A DNA stretch of 64,000 nucleotides from Antedon bifida (lineage: Eukaryota; Echinodermata; Crinoidea; Comatulida; Antedonidae), in contig OY727103.1 in the NCBI GenBank assembly GCA_963402885.1, positions 16,022,085 through 16,086,084 on the forward strand. The letters are read 5' to 3'. The notes beneath the pieces were generated by a model, which saw nothing but the letters and a program-made list of their open reading frames with translations, searched no databases and had not been told where the DNA came from. Position 1 is the first letter of the stretch; the number at the start of each line of letters is the position of its first letter. The position numbers and the translations under genes are program-made. Below are positions 12,537 through 22,577 of the stretch, in pieces.

Positions 12537-13345
12537 CTAGGCCTAGCCTAGTCGTAATCCTCTCGCGGGCGTGGAGGGGTCCTTCTCGCGGAAGCTACTC
12601 TCTAGCCGCGCCTATACTAGCTAGGCCTAAGGTCTACCCATAGTCCTAGTCCTCTAGAGGCTAACTATGCCTAGCTAGCCTTATAGATGTATAACATAAA
12701 TGTTAAGACATATCATAGGTCTACCCTAGAGAAGGTAGCCTAGCCCTATACTATACTTTGTTATGCAGTAAAGGTAAAATGCGGTCGCCGTGTGTGTGTG
12801 TGTTGTTTTGGTTTTTTTTTTGTTAAAATTATTGGCACGGTCACCGTGCTGATAGAAAATACTAATTTACATAAACGCGACACGCGGCGAGAAATGACAC
12901 GCATGGTTGATCTTTGGTTGATATAAGTGACCCCCATAAAAAAAACCCATAATACAAAATATAATTCGGAAAAACCGGTCGTAAATAATGAAGTCTATTC
13001 TTGGAGTGTTGTTTGTTTTTATAGGATGCTGTTCTAACGTAATCTTTTTAGAACTTCTGGTAACGTAAGTATTGTTTATTATACATTAGCACCGGTTAAA
13101 AATAGGTCCGCCCTAGTAGGCCTAGGCCTAGCTAGGCCTTGGGCCAGGCCTACTAGCTAGGACTACGGTACGAGTAGTAGTAGGCGTTAGGTCCCTCTAG
13201 CTCTAGCCAGGCGAAGCGGCCAACTAGGCATAAGCCTGCCTATAGTATAGAGGGCTACTACTTCAGGTATAGGCCTAGGTCTATTTATATTATAGATGAT
13301 ACTACTAATCCTCCTACATTGCCTACCGTACATTATTCTAGCCTA
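12537..13345. repeat. CTAG/AGGCCT-rich low-complexity patches
   Basis: Two patches (12537-12745 and 13105-13345) are dense in overlapping CTAGGCC, GCCTAGC and TAGTCCTAG words. They flank the first exon of SLC35B4. A similar patch lies at 20105-20310 beside the presumed first exon of CDK17. Confidence 0.6.
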
Positions 13346-16300
13346 GGTACCATATAACTTTTGATTTCAAAGATTTGCAAATGTCTGATTTTAATAAATT
13401 ATAAATATGTTTTTGTTTTTACAGTGAATATCCGGGATGTGGCAATTTAATAACATTTGCTCAGTTTTTTATCATTTCTGTAGAAGGTTTTATATTTACC
13501 ACTAGATTTGGTACAAAGAAACCTGTTATTCCTGTAGTGTAAGTATATACTGTATGCGTTAACTATGTGCAAACGTGAAAAATTTCAAATTTGCGCAAGT
13601 ATTTCCTTTGCAATTTGAATACAAATAATTGATTCAAATTGCGCAGAAAAAAAAAAAACACAAGATATTTTTAGTTTATAAAACAAAAGCTTGTATAACC
13701 AAATCTTTTATGCATACATTTTCTAAATAATGGAAGTGATAAAATAAAAGATTTAAATGTTATAACATTGTTATTTTGGAGAATGATAAATCTGAATTAA
13801 TGATTGTTTTTTCATATTTTTTTTTAATTTTTAGGAATGTGTATTCATATTTTTTAATTATTTAAAAAAAAAATTTCATACTTTGAACTAATTTACATAT
13901 TTTCTTTTTTTTTTTACAGAAATTATCTGTACATGGTAATGTTCTTTTTTATTGTGAGTGTAGTTAACAACTATGCAATCAATTTCAACATATCTATGCC
14001 GTTACATATGATATTCCGCAGTGTAAGTATTGTATACTAAACCTACCTATGCAAAAAGGTTGTTCCAACAAGAATATTAATTTAAGGATTGGACCCTGAC
14101 ACTTGGTAAGGATTGAACCCTGGTACTAGGTCAGGATTGAACCCTGGCACTAGGTCAGGATTGATTGTCCCCTGGATCCTGGGATTGGAAGGCAAGCATG
14201 TTAATCACCAAGCTAGAACTCCACTTGCATTAACAATTATATTTTCTTTTATAGGGTTCATTAATAGCAAATATGATATTAGGAATAATGATATTGAAGA
14301 AAAGGTAAGTAATTAAATCGCTCAAAAATCAATTTTCAGTTTCTTTGTTAAATTATATATATTGTACAGTAAATATTAATGTTATAATGTTTGTATTTAT
14401 TCCTGTTTTTTTTTTCAGATATACTATTTCAAAGTATTTAGCTGTTTTGATGATATCAGCCGGTATATGTACCTGTACCATTATGTCTGCAAAAACAGTT
14501 GTAAGTTTAAGTTTTCTTTAACTTAAATTTATCTTATTATTATTATTATTATATCTAAGAGAACCTGGTTTTATGATTGTTAATTGTTACTGGTGGTATT
14601 TGATATTATTGGAGTAATAATAACTAATCTATTAATGGTTAATGTTGCTACCTGCACATTGTTAGTCAGGTAGAATTTCACGCAGTTGGTGGTTGTTATA
14701 ATATAAATTAAAAACCCTTTCATTAAGACTACCTCTATTTAGAGACTGCTAGATAAACAGTAACTGTAGATTGTTAATTATGAATCCTTATAATTGATCA
14801 ATTTTGAACTTTGACCCTTATATCTGATTGATTACCTTCCAAATTCGTAATCTACTGAAAATTATCTAGAAAAGTTGGATGGCTATTGTCCCCCACCTAC
14901 CACCAGGCTATTAATTAGTAAGTAGCCAATTCAACTGGATATATAAACTATATAATTAATATAAACTATGTGTCATTAGAGGCTTTACAACCCTGGCAGG
15001 GATGACCCTTGACCTTGGGATTGGAAGGCAAGCATTTTAACTACCAAATTTCAGCACCACTACAATATGTTTACTATATTTCATTATTTGGCTCTTCGTT
15101 GATTTTTTTGTTTTTAAGATTAATGAGTGATCTCTTTCTTCTTTGAACTTCTTGTTTTTTTAGAGTCGTGAGAGTGACAAACATAAACACTATGAGGAAG
15201 AGGATGAGACAGAATCAGCAGAATTTTTCACCTGGCTAATAGGTTAAAAAAAAGATATCAGTAAACCCTGGGTATCATTGCATCTTCTCTGCAAGCGTAA
15301 TACTGCTGTGGACATTTAAACTTGCACATGACATACCAATGACTTTGTTGGTATAGGCCGAACCTAGATTCAAGATTCATTTATTAATTTAATAGGAAAT
15401 TTCATTGCTTGCATTTAAAAATAGAATACAAATATGATACAAGATCGGTCAAGAAAAATTGACCTATTGCATTTTAGCCCCTCATGATCATAAGCCTACC
15501 TTGCAATTTTGTATTGGAGTCAACTGCAAACTAACAAAAATATGATACATTCTTTATTGTGAATCAATAACTTGGCATAAGATTATGTATTCTATTCACA
15601 AGTCATAGTGGTATTTCTTATTATCAGTATGCAATTTAATACTTTGTATAGTAGTACATTATGCTAGGTTTTAGTATCATGCGATCTCCAATAACACATT
15701 TTAATTGTCATTTGTAACATTGTTCATGTCGTAAAAACTGGTAAAAATAACCTACCATCCACCCTACGTTCAATACCGGGATAATTAGCATAATGCATAT
15801 GATGTGCCTACTATGGTATATATATAGATAACATGCAAAGAAGCAGTATTTTTTATCTATTGTTATTCTTGTAGGTATTGGTATGCTGACATTTGCTCTG
15901 TTTATGTCTGCAAGAATGGGTATCTATCAAGAAGTACTATATAAACAGTATGGAAAACATCCCAGGGAAGCACTTTTTTATTCTGTAAGAATTGTTATTT
16001 CTTAACACTCATCTTGCTGTTTGCAAGTGCACTAGACCTGTTCTGAGGGTGGTACAATCCAGTGATTTCAACTCAACCCCACCCCAAACTCCTATAATAA
16101 AATTTTGATCAACTTTGCACACAATTTATTCAATTCTGAATGTTATTCGTTCTTAATAGTTTTCATTATTAATATTATTATTTATACATATTTCCATTTT
16201 CATACCCAAATGTCTGGGTTCCGCCACTACAATCTCTTCTTCTATAACTTTAATATAGTTGTTCATTAACATAAAAACAATATACTGTACAGTAAAACTT

Positions 16301-17963
16301 AGGTGCCAACAAATTGTCTTCTTCATAGGGTTCTTGTGAATAGAGTCAGCCATAGTTTTAAAACATATATTTCCCCTTTGTTTCTTGGGATTGTGTCCTG
16401 AATAAGCGTATCCCAAAGGGGGGAATCTATGGTTGTATAAAGTCTACACTATGAAAGTAGTTTGACAAAAATTGTGTGATGTGCCCAAATATGGTAGTGA
16501 TATGCCCAAATATGGTTGTGATATGATGACATCGTATCAATATTTGAGCATTAAGTTTGATAGTGTAGACAGAGCTTTAGATATTGTTTTACTCTCTTTT
16601 CAGCATGCTATACCACTGCTAGCATTTGCCTTCATTGGCAAAGACATTATGCATCATGTGTCACTGTTCTCTCAATCAGGTAAATGATTTTAAAATATAT
16701 TCATTAAATGAAATGTTAGTGAAATCATAATGTCCATATATTCGGAAGTCACATTTTTTTGTCTTATAAAGTTTGATTGTGTAGACAGAGCTTAAAATTA
16801 GATGAACCTGATTGAGTTTACTCCGTTCTATGAATGATTTAAGCTTATCCATAAGTTACATCTGTCTGTAACATGTTAAGATAAATATAGCAGAGTTACA
16901 ATTGCAGTTTAGGTTGTTCTGCATTTATCACTTTTGGAACTTATCGGAAGAACATCAGAGTTATATCGAAACAGAGGTATTATTATCCATTTATGTGTTG
17001 ATAGATAATATACTGTACATGTTATAACATACTCAATGTTATGGTTTTCTTACAGAACCTGTTGAAATTCCTTATTTGGGCATAGAAATGCCTATACTCT
17101 GGCTCTACATGATTGGAAACTGTATTACTCAATATCCTTTAAAAACATTTTTTTCACAATACCTCCACAGTTTTGAAGTTAATAGATTTAGCACTTCCAG
17201 ATGATCCAAAAATAAGTTAGATATTTATGATAATATAAAACAAATACAAAAAAAAAGTGAGGCAAACTACCATGATTTAACATTTCAAACTTATTTGTTC
17301 ATATTCAGGAATTAATAATACTGTATTTACAATGTAACATATTTCTAGGTAATAATGGTGTGTTGGGATTTACACCTACCTTTAGAATACCTTGAATTAT
17401 TTTTTATTTTTCCATCCCACCAACCACTCTATAAAGCATCTTTGCCACCTGGATTAGGCCTTCTACAGAGACCACAATGATCAGCACAATCCCTACCCTT
17501 TATGAGCAAATTGTCTTGCAAGCAACATCACAGGCAGGTCTCAAACTCATGCCTCAAACCATTTCCAAATCCTTGCCTTAAACCCATGCCTCTCACATGA
17601 TAGTCCAATGCTCTATATCTTGTCACATTTATCCTAAGCTTTTACAAAATCTAAATCCTAAATAAACATTTGATATTAATATATTATTTGTTACGTCCTT
17701 AACTCAATGTATTCACGTATGTCTGTATTCGATCTGTCTTCATCCTTACCACAGAATGTTCATCTCTCGTTGTTACGCTCGTCGTCACGTTGCGCAAGTT
17801 CGTCAGTTTGATTTTCTCCATAGTCTACTTTCAGAACCCGTTCACGTTCTATCACTGGATCGGTACTGGTATGGTTTTCGGTGGTACGCTCATTTTCTTA
17901 GGTTTTATCGAGAAAGTTACAAATGTTTTACGGCCACCACCTAAAGATGTGAAAGTGGAGTAA
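12988..17963 (+). CDS. SLC35B4: UDP-xylose / UDP-N-acetylglucosamine transporter
   Basis: Ten exons join in frame to 337 residues (vertebrate protein 331): 12988-13064, 13425-13538, 13920-14022, 14255-14304, 14419-14500, 15164-15242, 15875-15984, 16604-16679, 17056-17131, 17717-17963. Diagnostic stretches include GCCSNVIFLELL, MPLHMIFRSGSLIANMILG, FALFMSARMGIYQE, LTTECSSLVVTLVVTLRKF and YFQNPFTFYHW. The protein is a multi-pass nucleotide-sugar/drug-metabolite carrier of the Golgi/ER. It exchanges UDP-xylose and UDP-GlcNAc for glycosylation; that is family knowledge. The start is the Met that begins the first hydrophobic helix. The tail KDVKVE is hydrophilic and not a clear KKxx signal. Nine exon junctions fit: eight introns are GT-AG (one with the weak donor GTTAAA after 15242) and the last is AT-AC. 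A possible poly(A) signal is AATAAA at 18582-18587. Confidence 0.95.
14100..14222 (-). mobile_element. tRNA-derived SINE with internal triplication
   Basis: The - strand reads as a tRNA-like head, with an A-box-like TAGCTTGGTGATT and a GGTTCAATCCT B box. The B-box segment (GGATTGAACCCTGGCACTAGG on + strand, about 24 bp) is repeated about three times. It lies in the SLC35B4 intron before exon 4. Related copies are at 14975-15055, 30527-30608 and 62585-62675. Confidence 0.65.
14975..15055 (-). mobile_element. tRNA-derived SINE fragment
   Basis: The + strand reads ACCCTGGCAGGGATGACCC, then GGGATTGGAAGGCAAGC and TTAACTACCAAATTTCAGC. This is the complement of the same tRNA-like head as at 14100-14222, more diverged. 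It is intronic in SLC35B4. Confidence 0.55.
16436..16579. mobile_element. MITE, family A (copy 5)
   Basis: The right end GATAGTGTAGACAGAGCTTTA is intact and the left end is worn. The interior has CCAAATATGG boxes. It ends 24 bp before exon 8 of SLC35B4, so it abuts that exon's polypyrimidine tract. Confidence 0.8.
16728..16793. mobile_element. MITE, family A (copy 6, right half)
   Basis: Only the TGTCCATATATTCGG segment and the right end TGTGTAGACAGAGCTTAA remain. It lies about 50 bp after the donor of SLC35B4 exon 8. Confidence 0.65.
17132..17716 (+). other. U12-type AT-AC intron in SLC35B4
   Basis: The intron begins ATATCCTTT (17132-17140), the U12 5' splice-site consensus, and ends in AC (17715-17716). 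A U12 branch-point match, TCCTTAAC, lies at 17696-17703, about 14 nt from the 3' end. Removing it joins CA to G and restores the conserved ITQ-YVCIR reading across the junction. No GT donor or AG acceptor nearby gives an open, homologous frame. Confidence 0.93.
17430..17640 (-). mobile_element. SINE-like retroposon in the U12 intron
   Basis: Read on the - strand it has a tRNA-like head (GAGCATTGGACTATCATG, then a weak B box GGGTTTAAGGC), followed by GCAAGACAATTTGCTC. The body is typical of invertebrate SINEs. The exact limits are uncertain. Confidence 0.4.
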
Positions 17964-18600
17964 CAGATTTTGCTATTTTTTAAATACTGTACCTTACAAG
18001 AAGGCTAGGTATGATTGAAGAATGAATACATACATTGAGTAACACAAATGATGATATGAGCATGATAAGAGTTTAGTTGGGGTACATGAGGGGTCAATCA
18101 ATAATTAAGTATTAATAATAATGAATGTTATTCATTGCCACTGTACCTCATTTAACTTATGTAAAAGTTAAGTAATAATAATAATTAATATTACTCAATG
18201 CCACAGTACCTCATTTAACTTACGTAAAAATGTTGTGTCTAGAGGTATTGTCTTAAAGCTTCTGGCTACTCTAAATTACAAGACGTCACCACTGTCTCAC
18301 TGTGTGTTCATATACAAAGTATACTAAAAGTAAGTAACAAAAGTAAAAACTGACTCATTTGAACGACCAGCGTAGTGCCATAGTGATGCGGTGACAGAGT
18401 TGTGTCCTCTATTCCCGAACGGCTTTCCTCATCATCATCTTGAGGACTAGCATTACACATTTTTTAGAGTAAATAATCTTTGCATATGTTTAGCGGTCTG
18501 AGGCTTGATATGGTACCGTATCCCAAGCCACGGCATTACAAAAAAATGTGTGTGATATTCAAACAGTTATTTATTAACATAAATAAATAGTAATTATAAT

Positions 18601-18838
18601 ACCGTAAATCCTTGGGGTATAATCCCACCCCCTACTTTTTATCTAATTTCACAAACAGCCATATCCTCGGGTATAGTCCCAGTATTGACTTTTGATCTGG
18701 ATGTTGGAGTTTGATACAAGAAATCCTTACCAATCATTTTTTTTCCTGAACCAGGGTTTCCCTGGGTATAGTCCCACCCCCAAAGTTGGCCTAATTTCGT
18801 GTTCTAGCGGGTGGGATTATACCAAAGGATATACAGTA
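18601..18838. mobile_element. Inverted-repeat element, family I
   Basis: The left end reads ACCGTAAATCCTTGGGGTAT followed by AATCCCACCC. The right end is the complement, GGGTGGGATTATACCAAAGG followed by ATATACAGTAA. The interior has extra GGGTATAGTCCC copies. It is non-coding. A related fragment lies at about 19015-19065. Confidence 0.75.
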
Positions 18839-19260
18839 ATAATGTTTAGTTATTATAAATTAGATAAGGAGTATAGGTGCTTATAGTGTCTTTGTAGTGT
18901 AAGAGCAGCTGCAATAATTTACATTTTTTTATGAAACTAATAATTCCAAATTTTAATATGGCTGGTTATAATCTCATGCTCGAGTATGGTAAATGATAAT
19001 CCATTGTTGAAGCTATCTCAGTATAATCCCACCCCGTAATTTTCATACAAAGGCCCCTGGGACTATAGTTGGTCATATACATTAGTATAGTATATATATA
19101 TTCCTTTTTCATTTCTATAAACTATGTGATGTGTGTGTAAACTATGAAATGGCATGTGTGCCAAAATGTTTTTTCTTAATTTTTACTAATATTAAGTTGA
19201 ATTGCCGTCTAGAACCTAGACAAACATTAGTACTACAAATCAGATTACAAGTTTGCTGAG

Positions 19261-19390
19261 TTTTTCGTGGTAGTACATAGCCTGGGACAGATCCAGGATT
19301 GTTCAAACAAGGGAGCACTAAAAATATTATAGTTTGTCAAAAAAATAGATATCAAAAAGTATTTTATAATTTCATTTAACTGTCAAAATT
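19261..19390. mobile_element. Dispersed repeat, family H (copy 1, diverged)
   Basis: It contains CAGATCCAGGATTGTTCAAAC, then GGGAGCACTAAAAATATTATAG and GATATCAAAAAGTA. This matches the order of blocks at 33897-34010 and 50173-50313. Confidence 0.5.
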
Positions 19391-19859
19391 GTGAGTTTGC
19401 TTCAATTTTTTATTATGCATGTATGTGGTTGTTGTTTATTCTATTATATGAATAGTTTTACTTTATTATATGATTATTCACAAAATTGGATTGAAGTAAA
19501 AAAAAATGTAATTGATAAAAACAGTAATTTAAAGAAAAAAAATATTCAACTAGAAGTACATTGTTTGGATGTCAATTGGTTACTGATTAAATTTAATTGT
19601 TTAATTTTTTTAAAATTATAATGTACCAGTATTATTTTGTTTGATTATATATACAGTAATAATTATGATATTGTGATGTTATTTATTTTTAACAAAGTAC
19701 ATTTATGTAGCATATTTTCCCACCCATCCGATGTTTTAAAAATTCAATAAAATTATAACGCATGATATAATAAATAAAGCAAAGAATAATTCTTTTATAA
19801 AAATTGGTTCAAAGATCTTTTATAGTTAATAATAATAATACCGTTGGGGGCGCTATATT

Positions 19860-20020
19860 AGGCGCTGTTTTATTTATTATGCTGGCTGGTTGTCTGATTT
19901 TACGTTGAAGTCCAGAAAAACATCAGCTGGAAGTAAGCTAGAAAAAGAACGACAGTTATCATTTATAAATAATTATTGTGCAAATTTGGATTCAACAGTG
20001 ACATTCAGTGTTGTACAAAG
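19860..20020 (+). other. Probable non-coding first exon of CDK17
   Basis: A donor consensus (AAAG before GTATGA, donor at 20021) ends a stretch preceded by the GC-containing GGGGGCGCTATATTAGGCGC at 19846-19865. It lies upstream of the acceptor at 31362 that begins the CDK17 leader exon. The transcription start is not determined. The assignment rests on splice-site quality and position only. Confidence 0.4.
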
Positions 20021-20104
20021 GTATGAATCGAACTATTTAATTTACTTATCGTTTCTGTATTGACAAATTGCTTGCATAAATGCCATGCCCAACAAGCCAG
20101 ACCT

Positions 20105-20310
20105 GACCACCACCTAGCCTAGGCCTAGGCCTAGCCTACACTACACTGCTGGCTGCTGTCAGACGATATATATAGCACCAGGCTAGCTAAGCTTACTAAG
20201 AAGGCCTAGTCTCCTATAGGCCTGTAGAGTTGGCCTGGGGGCCTAGTCGCAGGATATACAGTACAGCCTAGCATGCCTGCGTCATTCATTAGCCTGTAGG
20301 CCTAGCTAGG
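20105..20310. repeat. CTAG/AGGCCT-rich low-complexity patch
   Basis: Overlapping CCTAGGCCTAGGCC-type words follow directly after the presumed CDK17 first exon. It resembles the patches flanking SLC35B4 exon 1. Confidence 0.6.
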
Positions 20311-21403
20311 AAGGAGCTAAAGATTAAATAGATCAGACTGTCAATGATGTGTGTGCCAAATTTGCAGTTAGGCCTAATTAATAATAATATTGCTCAATGT
20401 AATTTTTATTGTTTATGTACAATTAATGAGTGTTTCTTTTTACAATAGCAGAACGTATCTTTAAAAATATTTTTTCAAAATTAAAATCGTGATGTTTAGC
20501 CGGGAGACAAGTCAAAATTTTGAGAATCTCCCAGCAAAAATGCGATGTACAATTTTCCTTACATTTTGTGTTCCACATGTTTCATATTATTACATTACAT
20601 CTGATAATTTCAGATTTCTAATTTATGTCAACATAGGAGATACAATTTTTGAATCTCTCAAAACAGTGAATGCCCTCTTGATGCCATATGGAAAAGAAAC
20701 ATTTTTAGCGAATAACAATAACCAAAGTGGGGACTATCAAACCATAAGAACAGACACCGCACCTTTACAAAATTCAAGAAGAATGACAATTATAGCAAAG
20801 CTAGTGAACTACCCTGGGAAATACCTCGGAGTGTCCTTGTTGTAGCTTCTATTTTTGTCTCTCAATTATGATGAATATTGATCTGAAATCTAGCGAGAAA
20901 ATGCAGTCAAAATCAATGCGAGGAAGAATGCCATCTAATGCTATTAAATCATGAATATTGTCTGAGATAGCCACAGTGAAGTCTGTAGTTTAATTAGTGT
21001 CATATTACTGCAGAAGTCAAATTAAAAATTCAGTCCAGATTGGCGTGAAACTTGCGCTTCATCTAGATTTGAACGTACTAATGTGTTTTAATTAAATGAA
21101 ATTTGCACTCGTTGTTCTTGAACAGTAAGGCTTAGGGACGACACAATAATAAAATAATGTATTATGAATCAATACAAAAGGTAGATAAGATTAATGATTT
21201 TGAAATTAAGACAACACACCTGGCAGTAATAAAAACATTAACTACAAATTTTGAATTCTTCAACCAATTGAAACTAGATTGTGTTCGTACAGCATTTGCC
21301 AACACTCAATTTAATATTGGGTATAGAAGATGGTTTTAAAGATACGTTGACACTCAGGCAAATTTCTGGTCATTTGGCCAAATAAAAAATCATGAGAAAT
21401 TTA

Positions 21404-21731
21404 CGCCCGTATTCTTAAACCGGACTTTACAGGTAGTCATAGTTCGACTAATTCAGGCCAACCTCGACTAAATCGAGATGGATTTTGATCGATTTTTTTT
21501 AGTCCTGGAGGGAGCAGGCTAAATGGTTGACTAAATGGTTTTTAAACGATGTTTTTGAAAAACATAACAGTCATTGAGTTGTTATATTGGCCAGATTTTG
21601 AAGAATAAAATATCTATTTTTATATTAGCTTAATTAAATATACATTGGTATATGTTATAATAATGAAAATCATCTTTATTTACAACCATATACAAATTAC
21701 ATTAGTCCGGTCCGGTTTAAGAATACGGGCG
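21404..21731. mobile_element. Inverted-repeat element, family C (328 bp)
   Basis: The termini are perfect inverted repeats of 22 bp (21404-21425 against 21710-21731). The outer 13 bases are CGCCCGTATTCTT. The interior has short mirrored CGACTAA/GACTAAAT words and no coding capacity. This is the only copy in the window. Confidence 0.85.
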
Positions 21732-21739
21732 ATAGTGTT

Positions 21740-21825
21740 TAAAGTCTATTCTGGGTTTGGTCAAAAATGTGTGTATAGGAAACTGTAACTGAATCCGGGC
21801 CCAGTGTGAACATACAGTTAACTTT
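21740..21825. repeat. Fragment related to the outer element at 50473-50945
   Basis: It shares TGAATCCGGGC, CAGTGTGAAC and an ATGTGTGTA block with the right arm of the larger element. It directly follows the family C element. Confidence 0.45.
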
Positions 21826-22120
21826 TAACTTGAACCTAAATTTCAGCTTGCACCCACTCTTTCTTAGAAACATTAAAAATGCTTATTACGGTTTATAACT
21901 ATATTATCTACCAATAACTTTTTATCATTAAACAAATAAAGCACAATACTGTACAATAGGTGGGCTTTATCTAGGGGCGTCAATCCTCCTTTCAACATAA
22001 CATTTTAAATCAAAAACAGTCTGCAGAACAAATAAAGCAACATAATAAACCGATTTATCATGTTGACAGTTGTGTAGAAGTGCATGATTTCCTGCTAAGT
22101 TTACCATTTCACACCTGCAG

Positions 22121-22201
22121 ACACTCCAAGGATGTGTCTATAATTGTCAGACTTTATTTCCAGAGAATGCCTCGCGAATTCTTCAGGAAATATTAAGAAA
22201 A
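22121..22201 (+). other. Candidate cassette exon in the CDK17 leader
   Basis: This 81 bp segment has a good acceptor (TTCACACCTGCAG) and a strong donor (GTAAGT). One frame is open throughout for 27 codons, but it does not join in frame to the next exon. It also contains a short upstream ORF (ATG TGT CTA TAA). It is best read as an optional 5' UTR exon or a chance match. Confidence 0.3.
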
Positions 22202-22439
22202 GTAAGTTTGTGTTTTACCTTGAGTTCTCTTCAAAGCGTTAAAAATATCTTGTTCTTTGAAACAATACCCAGTGGATGTTATTAATGTTATCTAAGATCT
22301 ATTTATAGTGTTGTCTTATTATAGAAGTTAACTAGTTTTGTTATTTGAATCCGAGTAAAATTAACAGCCTGTTTTATGTTTAGCGTATCAGCCGATTCTC
22401 TGTAGTAAACTGTATGACATTCGATAATTATGCCCAGTA

Positions 22440-22577
22440 ATGTATCGGGCAAATTCTTTAATACAGTTGTCACATAATCACATGTGGTGCTATGGTTAAC
22501 ATACTTTAGCCTTATGGATTATGATACAGGCATTTAGAGATACAAGTGACACATGTACAGTATCACAAAATTTGCCT
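22440..22577. mobile_element. Inverted-repeat element, family K (copy 2)
   Basis: The left part is TGTATCGGGCAAATTCTTTAATACAG. The right part is its approximate complement, ACAGTATCACAAAATTTGCC. CACATGTG-type words lie inside. Confidence 0.6.

Larger units (their letters stand above)
10150..12987. other. Divergent intergenic region between ZNF277 and SLC35B4
   Basis: The two genes are transcribed away from each other, and about 2.84 kb separates their start codons. Nearly all of it is the foldback element at 10415-12536. The native sequence left is about 265 bp on the ZNF277 side and about 450 bp on the SLC35B4 side, including a CTAGGCC-rich patch. No convincing TATA box is seen. Any shared promoter must lie in these two flanks or be split by the element. 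Confidence 0.7.
17964..19850. other. SLC35B4 3' region and intergenic DNA
   Basis: No coding exon is seen. A block of about 70 bp (around ATTACTCAATGCCACAGTACC) is tandemly duplicated at about 18100-18235. An inverted-repeat element lies at 18601-18838 and a diverged GGATCC-type repeat at 19261-19390. AATAAA motifs at 18582 and 19746 are candidate 3' ends for SLC35B4. Confidence 0.55.

Noticed and set aside
17132-17300. Ordinary GT-AG intron after SLC35B4 exon 9
   Set aside because: No GT follows the conserved ITQ codons; reading on gives YPLKTFFSQ, which is not transporter sequence.
17756-17944. 62-codon open frame starting MFISRCYARR
   Set aside because: It is a shifted reading of the last SLC35B4 exon. 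The correct frame gives LTTECSSLVVTLVVTLRKF.
20489-20845. 118-codon open frame on + strand in the presumed CDK17 intron
   Set aside because: There is no recognisable domain, no splice context and no homology that I can name. In DNA this AT-rich one such frame per window can arise by chance.
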